The notes under the pieces are model-generated. The model made no database searches. It saw only the letters and a list, made by a program, of their open reading frames with translations, and was not told where the DNA came from. A stretch of 64,000 nt of DNA from Alcaligenes parafaecalis (lineage in GTDB: Bacteria > Pseudomonadota > Gammaproteobacteria > Burkholderiales > Burkholderiaceae_B). This document shows positions 25,906 through 34,900 of this stretch, piece by piece. The stretch lies in assembly GCF_026344135.1 (NCBI RefSeq), contig NZ_JAPKNA010000001.1, positions 992,001 through 1,056,000 of the forward strand, read 5' to 3'. A program made the translations under genes and the position numbers. Each line of letters starts with the position of its first letter. Positions within the stretch are counted from its first letter, which is position 1.

Positions 25906-26766
25906 CTAGCCTCCGCCTGCCAACCAGGGGCCTAACAGACTCATGGCAATCACCAGAAACGTGCAGGGAAATATGCACACGACCAAGGGTGCCAACAAAT
26001 ACACAGGCAGCTTGAGTGCTCTTTGCTCCGCCTCCAAATGCAGATGAGCACGCAGTTTTTCCGCTTGAGATCGCAACAGCAAGGCCAGGGACAAACCGGT
26101 GTCCTGAGCCAGCTCCAAAGACAAAGCCAACTCCTCCAGTTCCGCCTGCCTGAAGGTCAATGCGACATTACGCATGGCTTGTGGCAAGCGTCGTCCTGCC
26201 CGAACCTCTCCCTGCACCTTGCTCAGGCTGAGCAGCAAACTTCCTTGTGGCAAAGCCTCCATCGCACGAGCCCAGGCCTGTTGCAGCCCCAAGCCGGACT
26301 CGACGGCCAGCACCAATAAATCCAGAAAAAACGGTAAATCCCGACGACAACGGGCGTAATGCTGACGCTGCAGTTTTCTACCTCGCGAGATGGCCTGCAA
26401 CAGACTCAACAAAAAACCGGTCGCGATCAGGCCAGCGATATCGACCAGTGCTGCTCCCTGACTGAGCAGAAAGACCCCTGCCAGGCTTGTGAACAAGGCG
26501 GTCAAGGCCACACGTTTACTAAGAAAAACCCGTATCTCGTTCGCATACGAGCCCCATAAGCGTTCCGGCCAGTCATGCACAAAAGGTAAAGACAGGCAGA
26601 CATTCAAGACGCTGGAAAATGGCGCTTCCCACGCCTGCCAGGCAGCCTGTTTCAGGCTGCTGCCACCTTGCAGCAACAGCAGATACCTTCCCCGCCAAGC
26701 CCATAAACAGGCGATCAGAAACAGGGCGGCGCTCAAGGCAGAAAGTGACCAAATTAAGGCCAACAT
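25906..26766 (-). CDS. tadC: Flp pilus assembly protein TadC
   Basis: A 286-residue membrane protein of the type II secretion F family with about four helices and the cytoplasmic T2SSF segment PFFLDLLVLAVESGLGLQQAW (about 145-165). TadB and TadC form the inner-membrane platform on which the TadA ATPase acts. The start at MLALIWSLSALSAALF follows the tadB stop by two bases and has GGAG upstream. The longer in-frame version would overlap tadB by about 80 bases. Confidence 0.9.
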   Translation of the reverse strand: MLALIWSLSALSAALFLIACLWAWRGRYLLLLQGGSSLKQAAWQAWEAPFSSVLNVCLSLPFVHDWPERLWGSYANEIRVFLSKRVALTALFTSLAGVFLLSQGAALVDIAGLIATGFLLSLLQAISRGRKLQRQHYARCRRDLPFFLDLLVLAVESGLGLQQAWARAMEALPQGSLLLSLSKVQGEVRAGRRLPQAMRNVALTFRQAELEELALSLELAQDTGLSLALLLRSQAEKLRAHLHLEAEQRALKLPVYLLAPLVVCIFPCTFLVIAMSLLGPWLAGGG

Positions 26767-26768
26767 AG

Positions 26769-27614
26769 TCACGCCTCTCCTCGCAAAATTACCTGCATCC
26801 ACCACAGCCCCATCATCAGCATGGCGACAATGCCTCCTGCCACCCACACGCCTACTGTGTTGAACCAGGCTTGTTCAAATGCAGTGGCATCCAGCAGATA
26901 CAACGCTCCCGCCACAAAACCCGGCAAACAGAACATGATTCGGGCCTGCAAGCGAGCTTGAGCCGTCAAGGCAACAATCTTTTCCTCGATGGTCAGACGG
27001 GCGCGTATCGTTTGTGCCAGTATTTTCAAACGCTCACCCAGCCCCGCCCCCGTGCTCTGCCCCATCTGCATGGCACTGACGAACATGGCCAACTCCGACA
27101 CCGGCACACGCTCCAACAAGTCCTGGTAGGAGTCTTTGGCATTCAAACCCAAGCGCTGCTGGCGCAACAACAAACGCAACTCTTGCCCTAAAGGCGCAGG
27201 CAAGGATTGGGCTAGCTGCTGCAAGGCCGCTTGCAAAGCCAGCCCCGCCTGCAGACTCAAGGCCAGGGACAAGACAAAATCTGGCAATTGTCGTCGCAAG
27301 GCTTCCAGGCGTCGCCGCCCCATCCAGCGCAAAATTACCAAAGGCGTCACGGCAGCAATCAATGCGATAAGTACAGCTAGCCACAAAGAATGAATCAGCC
27401 ACCACGCCACCAGAAAGACCAGAGGCAGCACGGCCCAGGCACCAAAGGCAAGATACTGACTGCGCACAAACACAAAATGCGATTGCAGGCTCTGCTCGGA
27501 CTGCTGAAGCAATTGCTGCCTGTAGCGTGTGGCAAGACGCTGCCCCAAGCGCAATAAAAGATACGCTAGCGCCGTGGTACCAAAGACGGTCAGCAAAATA
27601 CTAAGAAACTTCAT
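26769..27614 (-). CDS. tadB: Flp pilus assembly protein TadB
   Basis: A 281-residue inner-membrane platform protein of the T2SSF family. It has an N-terminal helix (1-20), two central helices (about 55-95) and two C-terminal helices (about 228-275) around the cytoplasmic domain LRRQLPDFVLSLALSLQAG with SMQMGQSTGAGLGERL-like loops. It overlaps tadA by four bases (ATGA) and is followed by tadC after two bases. It should recruit the TadA ATPase. Confidence 0.9.
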   Translation of the reverse strand: MKFLSILLTVFGTTALAYLLLRLGQRLATRYRQQLLQQSEQSLQSHFVFVRSQYLAFGAWAVLPLVFLVAWWLIHSLWLAVLIALIAAVTPLVILRWMGRRRLEALRRQLPDFVLSLALSLQAGLALQAALQQLAQSLPAPLGQELRLLLRQQRLGLNAKDSYQDLLERVPVSELAMFVSAMQMGQSTGAGLGERLKILAQTIRARLTIEEKIVALTAQARLQARIMFCLPGFVAGALYLLDATAFEQAWFNTVGVWVAGGIVAMLMMGLWWMQVILRGEA

Positions 27615-29257
27615 GACTGCCCCTCTGATGGAGAGACATACTCAGACCTCAAACCGCTGGCCGTAAAACCAAACTCCGGGCGGTAACTGTACAGAGTCTG
27701 CAATTGAATACGCTGTGCTTCTATACCCGTTACTTCCACAACCTCGTGAACCAAACGCTTGCCATCGGGCAAACGGCTCAGTTGCACAATAATGTGCAAA
27801 GCCCGTGCGATATGCTCCCGCACGACCAGCAAAGGTAAATCCAGACCCGCCATCAAGACCATGCCCTCCAGGCGCGACAAGGCATCACGTGGGGTGTTCG
27901 CATGCAAGGTCCCCATCGATCCTTCGTGGCCTGTATTCATGGCGGACAACATATCGAAGGCCTCCGCCCCCCGACATTCTCCGACCACAATCCGGTCGGG
28001 CCGCATGCGTAAGGCTTGTCGCAACAGGCTCCGTATATCCACCTGTCCCTGACCCTCTGCATTGGCAGGCCGAGACTCCAAGGCCACCCAATTGCTGTGC
28101 TGCAACTGCAATTCGGCGGCATCCTCCAGGGTCACAATGCGCTCTCCCGAATCAATGCAGGTACTGAGCACATTCAGCAAGGTGGTTTTACCTGTGCCCG
28201 TCCCGCCCGAGACCAGGATATTGCAGCGCCCCTGTACTGCCTGTTGCAGAAAGCGAGCCATCTCGGGAGACAAGCTACCCGTCTGCAGCAAGTCCTCCAA
28301 GCCCAAGCGTCGTTTGGGGAATTTGCGTATGGTCACGCAGGTTCCCTTGACCGCGATAGGTGACAAGACCGCATGGAAACGTGAACCATCCGCCAAACGC
28401 CCATCTACGGCAGGCGAGCTGATATCCAGCCTTCTGCCCAAGGGCGCCAAGATACGATCAATAATGGCCCGCAAAGCGGTTTCACTACTGAAGACCAAGG
28501 GATGGGCCTGCAATCGCCCCGCCTGCTCCACAAAAACCCGGTCGTAGTGATTGACCATGATTTCCGACACCGAAGCGTCTGCTAATAATGGCTCCAAAGG
28601 GCCCAGACCTACGGCTTCCGCACAGACACTAGCCTGCAATCTGGCCCGTTCATGCTCGGGTACAGCACACTGCGCCTGAATCAAGCGACCCAGGCAATCA
28701 AAAGCCTCCTGCTCCAATTGCTTGTCCGTCACCCTGGACAAGTCCCGGCGCTCCAGCTCCAAGGCACTGAGCAAGGCATGGTGCAGACGCTGTTGTTCTT
28801 GCCTGAACAAGTCACTATTGGAAGACAGCATAGGCGTCTGATCAGAAATCGATGCGTGACCATCACACGCTACCGTCCGCCCAGGTTCTTCCAAGACCAA
28901 AGCTCCATTGCCCTCAACACCTGCCATCGGCTTCTGAGCATCGGCTTCCGTCTGAAATGAGGAGGTCTGCCCAAAACCAGCAATACGCAACTTGAAACCG
29001 CCCAAAGCCAGCACATCCCCCTGACGCAAGGGGCCATCGTCATAGACCCGTTTGCCATTAAGTTGCACGCCGGTCAGCGAGCCATGATCCTGTATATACA
29101 CGGCCCCGGCGCGCTCCAGCAGGCTCGCGTGCTGACGCGCAATTCGCCAGGACGGCAAGACGACATCGCAAGCCGGATCGCGTCCTATCAGGGCGGGCAA
29201 ATGGACTGACCAAGGACGCGTCGTCCCCAACTCTGATTCAAGCTCAAGGTTCAACAC
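27611..29257 (-). CDS. tadA: TadA/CpaF secretion ATPase with N-terminal FHA domain
   Basis: This hexameric ATPase powers Flp pilus assembly. The 548-residue protein has an N-terminal forkhead-associated domain at about 16-95 (LIGRDPACDVVLPSWRIARQH, DHGSLTGVQLNG), a linker of about 60 residues, and then the CpaF ATPase core. Walker A is GGTGTGKTT at 351-359, followed by the Asp-box region TLEDAAELQLQ and Walker B-like RIVVGECRGAEA. Classical TadA lacks the FHA part, which binds phosphothreonine and suggests control by a Ser/Thr kinase. It overlaps rcpA by 14 bases and tadB by 4. Confidence 0.92.
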   Translation of the reverse strand: MLNLELESELGTTRPWSVHLPALIGRDPACDVVLPSWRIARQHASLLERAGAVYIQDHGSLTGVQLNGKRVYDDGPLRQGDVLALGGFKLRIAGFGQTSSFQTEADAQKPMAGVEGNGALVLEEPGRTVACDGHASISDQTPMLSSNSDLFRQEQQRLHHALLSALELERRDLSRVTDKQLEQEAFDCLGRLIQAQCAVPEHERARLQASVCAEAVGLGPLEPLLADASVSEIMVNHYDRVFVEQAGRLQAHPLVFSSETALRAIIDRILAPLGRRLDISSPAVDGRLADGSRFHAVLSPIAVKGTCVTIRKFPKRRLGLEDLLQTGSLSPEMARFLQQAVQGRCNILVSGGTGTGKTTLLNVLSTCIDSGERIVTLEDAAELQLQHSNWVALESRPANAEGQGQVDIRSLLRQALRMRPDRIVVGECRGAEAFDMLSAMNTGHEGSMGTLHANTPRDALSRLEGMVLMAGLDLPLLVVREHIARALHIIVQLSRLPDGKRLVHEVVEVTGIEAQRIQLQTLYSYRPEFGFTASGLRSEYVSPSEGQS

Positions 29258-30620
29258 GAAATACCTCGCTGTCTGGCTCTACCCATTGAGAACGATTGCC
29301 ATGCCATACCCCAGCCCCCTTAGGCGCAGGACGCACCGGTGTATTCAGGCGCGGGGCATCGGGGAAGGTCTGATCCAGCCACTGTGCTGCATTTGCCTGC
29401 CGGGCCAGCAAGTCGGGATGCTCGGCAGCTACCAAGGTAGGCGTCACAAATACCGCCAGTTCTGTTTCCTGTCTGGCAAAGCGTTCTGAACGAAACAAGG
29501 CCCCCAGTACCGGCAAGCTGGCCAGACCAGGCAAGCGGTCTACATGGCGGGACTCCTCTCTTGAAATGAACCCGGCCAGCACCAGAGTCTGCCCCGAACG
29601 CACATTGAATTCGGTAGACGCGCGGCGTGTTTTCAAGGATGGCCCGGCTGGTTGAGACAGGCTGGCATCCACGGAACTGACCTCTACCTCGATCTGTGAA
29701 CGCACCAGTCCGCCCCGCTCCACTCTGGGCACGATGCGCAGTGATACGCCATAGGGCTTGAAACTGGTCTTGCTGTTTCCTTTGTCATCCGTGGTGGTGT
29801 AGGGCAGCTCGCCCCCAGCCAGGAACTCCGCCTGCGACCCGCTGCGTGCCAATAACTGCGGCTGCGCGAGTACGACGGCATGACCTTCCTGCGCCATGGC
29901 CTGAACACGGGCGGACATCAAGGCTCCAACACCAAAGAAAGCCGCCCCCTGACGGGCCGGAAATGCCAAGGGCAAGACCGCTTCACCGGGACGCTCCAGA
30001 AACTGATGCGTTGCGGCATCCCAGCCACCGCCCATACTCAAGCCTCCCTGAGAGCTGCCATCCCAACGCACACCCAGCTCCCGCAAGCTGTTACGTGGCA
30101 CTTCCACAACCTGCACATCCAGCAAGACCATAGGCTCCCAACCGTCCTGCTGGGTAAAGTCCAATAACTGGGGATGCTCCTGGCTCAGAGCCTGAATTCT
30201 TTGCTTGTCCTGATCGCTTAAACCCTCACCTTCCAACACCAGTTTTCCGCCTAGTTCACTGATACGCAGTTCAGGAATACGCTCCAGCAAACTTCTTAAC
30301 TCAGCCAGTGTCTGCCGGTGATGTTCGGGTGATACCTCTATCTGATAAGACTGGCTTTGCCCAGAACTGGACCAGACCTGCACCACCGTGCTGCCTGTCT
30401 TGCGCGCAAAGAGAATCAGCTCCCCTGATTCGGTGGTGACCGCATGAACAATCTCGCCATCGCCAACCGCTACGCGTTCAACCTGAGTTTCGGGCAACAC
30501 CATCAATTCACCGACCTGCAAACTTAAGCCCTGAGCATGACTGGGCATGCCAAGACCGAACAAGGTGCTGGACAGCACGCTGAAGGCGGCCCTGTGTTGC
30601 CAATGAATCGTTCTGCTCAT
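29244..30620 (-). CDS. rcpA: Flp pilus secretin RcpA/CpaC
   Basis: The outer-membrane secretin channel of the Flp pilus system. The 458-residue protein has a signal peptide (about 1-30, ending PSHAQG), an N-terminal pilus-specific domain (LQVGELMVLPETQVERVAVG), a BON-like segment (about 85-125) and the secretin core at about 165-400. Typical stretches are VLLDVQVVEVPRNSLRELGV, LAQPQLLARSGSQAEFLAGGELP and SGQTLVLAGFISREESR. It overlaps rcpC upstream by four bases and tadA downstream by fourteen. Confidence 0.92.
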   Translation of the reverse strand: MSRTIHWQHRAAFSVLSSTLFGLGMPSHAQGLSLQVGELMVLPETQVERVAVGDGEIVHAVTTESGELILFARKTGSTVVQVWSSSGQSQSYQIEVSPEHHRQTLAELRSLLERIPELRISELGGKLVLEGEGLSDQDKQRIQALSQEHPQLLDFTQQDGWEPMVLLDVQVVEVPRNSLRELGVRWDGSSQGGLSMGGGWDAATHQFLERPGEAVLPLAFPARQGAAFFGVGALMSARVQAMAQEGHAVVLAQPQLLARSGSQAEFLAGGELPYTTTDDKGNSKTSFKPYGVSLRIVPRVERGGLVRSQIEVEVSSVDASLSQPAGPSLKTRRASTEFNVRSGQTLVLAGFISREESRHVDRLPGLASLPVLGALFRSERFARQETELAVFVTPTLVAAEHPDLLARQANAAQWLDQTFPDAPRLNTPVRPAPKGAGVWHGNRSQWVEPDSEVFRVEP

Positions 30621-31498
30621 GGCTGTTGCCCCACTGACAAACTGTCAGGCATCGCCAGCCACCCCAGACGTTCCTGCTCCGCCGGGCTGATCTGCCCACC
30701 TGGCCGGTTACCGTACAGGACCTGCACGGGCTGTCTGGGCGCCCCACCCTGTCCCAAACCCAGGATATCGGCCAGCTCACCACGCACCGCCGCCTGATGA
30801 GGGGTGTGATCATCAGGATTGCGCAGCAAGGCGCTGATACGACCATGCTGTCTGGCGGCCAGCAGTTTCAAGGCATCATCGGGGCCTACGTCCAGCGTGA
30901 GCGTGTTGTAGGCTTCTTTATCAAGACGATTCGATACCGTGCCTTCACCCGATTTCTGACCTGTCGCCAGCACCAGAACAGACTGCAATAAAGGGGCTGT
31001 CACCCGTCTTTGCCTGTCATCAAAGCTGACATAAATATCAATCAGATCCCCAGGCCGGATCAGACCCGATACCGAGCTGATGGCATCCACCGGTACGGTT
31101 AAAGCCCGTCGACCAGAAAGCAATTGCTGCGAAAAGTGACTGCTGGCTTCCTGCACGTGGGCCTTGCTGATCAAATCTCCCGCACGCAACGGCTGGCTCA
31201 CTATCTGCCCGACCAAGCTTTCAAACTGGGCCGCATCCCAGCTATCGCTAGGGACCAGGTCTGCGGGATAAGCACGGGCCGCCAAATGTTCAGCTTGAAG
31301 CACGGTTCCTGCCGCCAAACTGGACGCAGCCACGACCCTGTCCAATTGCACGCGGTGCGCAGCCTGTCGCAAAGCCTCTTCCTGGCGGTCCAGATAGCGA
31401 CTGCTCGTCCCTGCCGCCATCCCTCCCGCCAACAAGGCCAAAACCCCAAATCCCACCGTCGGATGGCGACATAGCCATAAGAATTTTGCACGAATCAT
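30617..31498 (-). CDS. rcpC: Flp pilus assembly protein RcpC/CpaB
   Basis: A 293-residue protein with one N-terminal transmembrane helix (about 14-30) and a periplasmic region. The SAF domain lies at about 50-110 (VVAASSLAAGTVLQAEHLAARAYPADLVP), followed by the RcpC/CpaB domain with RRALTVPVDAISSVSGLIRPGDLIDIYVSF at about 132-165. RcpC stabilises the secretin and pilus assembly in the periplasm. It overlaps both neighbours by four bases. Confidence 0.9.
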   Translation of the reverse strand: MIRAKFLWLCRHPTVGFGVLALLAGGMAAGTSSRYLDRQEEALRQAAHRVQLDRVVAASSLAAGTVLQAEHLAARAYPADLVPSDSWDAAQFESLVGQIVSQPLRAGDLISKAHVQEASSHFSQQLLSGRRALTVPVDAISSVSGLIRPGDLIDIYVSFDDRQRRVTAPLLQSVLVLATGQKSGEGTVSNRLDKEAYNTLTLDVGPDDALKLLAARQHGRISALLRNPDDHTPHQAAVRGELADILGLGQGGAPRQPVQVLYGNRPGGQISPAEQERLGWLAMPDSLSVGQQP

Positions 31499-32115
31499 GA
31501 GGCCTCCTTTTCACAAGCACGGCAAATCAGCAGCAAGTAGCGCTCCTGCCCATACTCCAGTTCCATCACATCCAGTTCGGCTGGACCCCTACGCCAAAAG
31601 CGCTCGCCCGCTTCAGATCCCCAAGCCTCGCGACGCAAGGCCTCTTGCCAGCCCGATTCCGCGATGAGCAACCAGCTTTGTGCCTGCCCCGGCTGTTCGT
31701 GTTGCCATAACACGGGACCTGAAACAGGTGCTTCAGCCAGGTTTAAAGACGGACTCATCCGCTGACTTTGCTCGGCCATACTCAACAATCCTGAACGAGG
31801 CTGGGCCTGCACACTGTCCAGCCATAAAACGCAGTTCTTGCTATCCTTTGCGCTCAAAAACACCCATTGCCCCTCTAACCTCATCGCGCCAAAGCTGGCA
31901 CCACAAAAAGGCTCCAAACGCGAGGACAAGGCTTGCGGGCCCAGCTCTGTACTCAAAGCCCAGGAATGGACCGGCCCCACATCCGTCTGTGTAATCTGGC
32001 CTTGATCCCAACTGATCTGAGGATCTTTTATCGGTTCGGACAAACTCTGCGTCTTGGCAGGGACGGGGCTAAGCATCAGCAAGGTCATCAACAACAAAGC
32101 GAGCAACGGCTTCAT
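31495..32115 (-). CDS. Unknown exported protein of the tad operon
   Basis: A 206-residue protein with a clear signal peptide (MKPLLALLLMTLLMLSPVPAKT). The mature part is Trp- and Leu-rich with a Cys pair near the C-terminus (LLICRACEKE) and two more single cysteines (EPFCGAS, SKNCVLW), suggesting periplasmic disulfides. I do not recognise a family. It sits between the TadE-like and rcpC genes, overlapping each by four bases, so it is almost certainly made with the pilus machine. A periplasmic chaperone or secretin-assembly role is possible but unsupported by sequence. Confidence 0.7.
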   Translation of the reverse strand: MKPLLALLLMTLLMLSPVPAKTQSLSEPIKDPQISWDQGQITQTDVGPVHSWALSTELGPQALSSRLEPFCGASFGAMRLEGQWVFLSAKDSKNCVLWLDSVQAQPRSGLLSMAEQSQRMSPSLNLAEAPVSGPVLWQHEQPGQAQSWLLIAESGWQEALRREAWGSEAGERFWRRGPAELDVMELEYGQERYLLLICRACEKEAS

Positions 32116-32714
32116 AAGGCCCCCTTGTTAAGCTGATCAGGCACGAAGTCCTGCCATCGCCCCAACCAGTCCAGATCAGGCTGGGTTCTCCCCCACGCGC
32201 TATCCAAAGGCCTGGCTTGCCGTACCGTCTCGCGGGCGGCTGAGTGGCTGGATGATGCCGCCTTTTCCCACGCGGTAGCACTGCTTTCCAGACGCTGCCG
32301 GGTTTGCTGGGTGCTCGCCGCTTGCCCTGCACCGGCCCACAATTGTGATTGCCGATGAAGCTGCGTGCGCTTGGACAAGGCGCTTAACCAGCGAGGCCAG
32401 GGTACAGAAACGCGCGACTGTGCCGTCCAGGACCCACTCTGCAGGCTCAACAGCTCCCACTGCAAAGACTGGGCGGCAGAGGTGTCGGACTCCACAAAAC
32501 GAACTGGCTCCAAACCGGGCGCAGGACTGAACACAGATGCCTGAGGTTTGCCTTGAGCGTCATGCATGAACAACGTCAAATGCGTGCTTTGCTGCATTTG
32601 CTGCAAGCGATACTGCTGCTGCATCAGCCAGCGGCCCGCCATAACCATCAGACCCAGTACCACGCCCAGCAAACAGGCCTCCACCAGAGCCATCCCCACT
32701 TGTCGCTGTGTCAT
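32112..32714 (-). CDS. TadE-like pilin-related protein
   Basis: A 200-residue protein with a short prepilin leader. The sequence MTQRQVG-MALVEACLLGVVLG has Gly7 before the probable cleavage site and Glu at mature position 5, followed by a hydrophobic helix to about residue 28. The rest is hydrophilic, with many Gln, Ser and Trp residues. This layout fits minor pseudopilins of the TadE/TadF group, which need a prepilin peptidase that is not encoded in the window. Four-base overlaps link it to both neighbours. Confidence 0.75.
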   Translation of the reverse strand: MTQRQVGMALVEACLLGVVLGLMVMAGRWLMQQQYRLQQMQQSTHLTLFMHDAQGKPQASVFSPAPGLEPVRFVESDTSAAQSLQWELLSLQSGSWTAQSRVSVPWPRWLSALSKRTQLHRQSQLWAGAGQAASTQQTRQRLESSATAWEKAASSSHSAARETVRQARPLDSAWGRTQPDLDWLGRWQDFVPDQLNKGAL

Positions 32715-33970
32715 GATCGGCGGCTCCCTGCATCCATCAGGCGTGCCTGCCAGAAAGGCAGAAACAAGCTGGGCCGGGTCTCATCGGACTGGGGACTATC
32801 AGGCGGTAAAGAGAAAAAAGATTGAGCCGCCGCACGGGTATGGACGGTCTGCCCTAAATGACCGTTTGCTTGCAAACTCAGGACCAAATCCGGGTCAGCA
32901 CGCTGCACCGGATCAGCCAGGACATAGCCATCCACCCAGGCTCTTTGGCTCCAGGGTCGGGCATCACGGCGAGCCCAGGAATGCGCCACGGTATTGCCCT
33001 GGGCCGACAACAAAGAGCCATTCCCCTGCTCCATAGCCCATTTCCAGAAGCTCTGCCCTGAAAAGTCGTCTGGGGCTTCAATGCCTGAAGTCTGTGCGGG
33101 GGTCTGCAAGGCCCAGGCCATCGCGTATTCACGGAAGTAGCAACCTATCCAACGGTTGGATCGCACCATATGCATGGACTGCGTATCGGTGGAATGCCAG
33201 CGACCCGTGGTATCAAACTCGGTACGACCAGAGCGGCGTAAGCGATGACGCCACAAGGGACAGCGCCTGTCGACTCCCGGATAAGAGCGAGCCTCGTAAT
33301 CTCGCGGGGCCAGAAAACCATACAAAGACACCAGATGTTCCAGTCCAGGTTGCCACTGCTGTTTCCCGGACTGCAAAAGCAGAAACTGCGGCCAACTATC
33401 CTGTTCAATCTGCCAGTTCAGGGCTTGAACCGGCCAGTCCGGCAAACTGCCCTCCAGAGTCGCTTGAATAATGGCGTGTCGACGTTGCGGCAAGCCCTGC
33501 ACCAATTGCTGTTGTGCTTGGGCCAGCACCCCATGAATCACCTGCTGATGCCCCTGAAAAGCCTGCTCCAATGCCTCCTGATTGTCTCCTGCAGAACGCG
33601 CCTGGGTATACGCCAGGCCATGCGCCGAACCAAACATCATGGCGACCAGATGAGAGGGAGGGTTGGCTCGACGAGCCTGGCCTGACTGGGTCTGAGCAGC
33701 TCTGTCCCACGTTGCCATAGTCAGCAGATGACCCAGCGCCAATTGATGCCCGAGCTGCGCCCGATTGATATACGCCAGCAGATTCAGGGTACGAGCTTGC
33801 TCGGTTGCCGCCCCATAGGCCGCCGCATCCAGCACCAAGGACAAGCGCCCTTGTTGCTCTGCAATCTGGTTCACATGAAAGTAGCCGCCCCAGGCGACAG
33901 ACAGAAGCGCCAGCGCAATCAGGCCCCAAGCCAGCGCGGCCCCGTCTTGATGATAATCGGGCTGCCTCAT
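32711..33970 (-). CDS. TadG-like putative pilus-assembly protein
   Basis: A 419-residue protein with a single N-terminal hydrophobic helix (AALAWGLIALALLSVAWGGYF, about 11-31) and a large exported domain, the layout of TadG/TadE-like Flp-locus proteins. The following helix LVLDAAAYGAATEQARTLNL resembles the region after the membrane anchor in TadG relatives. I see no von Willebrand A motif (DxSxS), which many TadG proteins carry. Conserved cysteines include RRCPLWRHRL and GCYFREY. It overlaps flp upstream and the TadE-like gene downstream by four bases each. Confidence 0.7.
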   Translation of the reverse strand: MRQPDYHQDGAALAWGLIALALLSVAWGGYFHVNQIAEQQGRLSLVLDAAAYGAATEQARTLNLLAYINRAQLGHQLALGHLLTMATWDRAAQTQSGQARRANPPSHLVAMMFGSAHGLAYTQARSAGDNQEALEQAFQGHQQVIHGVLAQAQQQLVQGLPQRRHAIIQATLEGSLPDWPVQALNWQIEQDSWPQFLLLQSGKQQWQPGLEHLVSLYGFLAPRDYEARSYPGVDRRCPLWRHRLRRSGRTEFDTTGRWHSTDTQSMHMVRSNRWIGCYFREYAMAWALQTPAQTSGIEAPDDFSGQSFWKWAMEQGNGSLLSAQGNTVAHSWARRDARPWSQRAWVDGYVLADPVQRADPDLVLSLQANGHLGQTVHTRAAAQSFFSLPPDSPQSDETRPSLFLPFWQARLMDAGSRRS

Positions 33971-34224
33971 TGCGCATTGCCCGTAAAGGATTTGAGGCTC
34001 TTGGCACTGCCTTGAGCGGCGGCAGCAGAAGCCGCGGATTGGGCTTGTTGAGTCTGCTCGGAGCCGTCCTCGCCCGCCAGTTCCTTGGCCATGGCGGCGG
34101 TCTGGTTACGAATAACCTGACCAAAAGACTGATAAACGGCGATGGCTGCCACAGCGACCAAAGCCACAATAATCAAATACTCAACCATACCCTGGCCGCG
34201 CTGCCGCCTGATGAACTGTCTCAT
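33967..34224 (-). CDS. flp: Flp-family major pilin
   Basis: An 85-residue prepilin. The leader MRQFIRRQRG is followed by QGMVEYLIIVALVAVAAIAV. Cleavage after Gly10 would place Glu and Tyr at mature positions 5 and 6, the Flp signature, before a hydrophobic helix. The C-terminal half is a low-complexity Ala/Gln/Ser tail. GGGAGA lies six bases before the ATG. It is the first gene of the tad operon, overlapping the TadG-like gene by four bases. Flp pilins are usually 50-75 residues, so this one is slightly long. Confidence 0.93.
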   Translation of the reverse strand: MRQFIRRQRGQGMVEYLIIVALVAVAAIAVYQSFGQVIRNQTAAMAKELAGEDGSEQTQQAQSAASAAAAQGSAKSLKSFTGNAQ

Positions 34225-34291
34225 TGGAATCTCCCAAAAGTCAGTTCATAGTCTGCCCCTTGGCAGCGCACCAGAATATTCGCAGAAACCG

Positions 34292-34313
34292 AGCCGGATG
34301 GGCTTGTCCGGCT
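34292..34313 (-). terminator. Hairpin between YncE remnant and flp
   Basis: AGCCGGA (34292-34298) and TCCGGCT (34307-34313) pair perfectly around an 8-base loop. On the minus strand CGGTTTCT follows, a poor T-tract. It may end transcripts from the decayed YncE-like gene, 45 bases upstream, before the flp promoter region. Confidence 0.4.
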
Positions 34314-34357
34314 ACGGTCTATGCGGCTATTTCATACAGCACTTGGCACCGTCAGCG

Positions 34358-34900
34358 TTACAAGGCCTGCAGGTCAAACACCAAGGTGCCTTCATTATTA
34401 TTAAGCTGATTGGCAAACAAGCGTTCACTCTTGCCATCCAGTGCGGTATTGACCAGAAAACGTCGTCTGATATCGCTAAGCGACAGCTTCTCCGGGATGC
34501 GGTTTTCGCCAACCAGTTCCCAACTTTGCGTGTCGAACACTGCATAGGCTGCAGTGCCGCTGGCCAGTAATCTATGATTCGCCGCATCCAGGGTCAAACC
34601 CGCCGTAGGCGCTTCAATGTCGCGCAGGATACGGTTCGTTGAGAAGGTCTTGCCATCAATAACCCAGATAAAACCAAGATCTGTCACACCACTGACGATG
34701 ATCTGATTGGCAGCTTCATCCACCACGATCTGGCGGGTGTGCACCGGCTCGCCCTTGCTGGTGACTTCCTCCGTACTCGTAACAAATACAGCCTTGGAAA
34801 TCGGGCTGTACACCAGCTCGTAAATTCCCGGCGCAACTTCCCGCTGCAAGACGGCCTCTGACACCGGGGTAGATACGGCAGAAGTCGCCGCTACTTGCAC
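34358..34900 (-). pseudogene. YncE-like beta-propeller gene, internally deleted and truncated
   Basis: The frame encodes about 180 residues resembling E. coli YncE, a periplasmic seven-bladed beta-propeller usually found next to a TonB-dependent receptor. The mature N-terminus is recognisable (EAVLQREVAPGIYELVYSP), but the signal peptide is absent. The reading then jumps from VFVTS to TEEV, skipping what would be about 65 residues in YncE. It continues through IVVDEAANQIIVSG and ends after LVFDLQAL, well short of the normal 350. It is fused at about 34900 to the body of a receptor gene. The GTG at its start is not a convincing initiation site. Confidence 0.75.
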
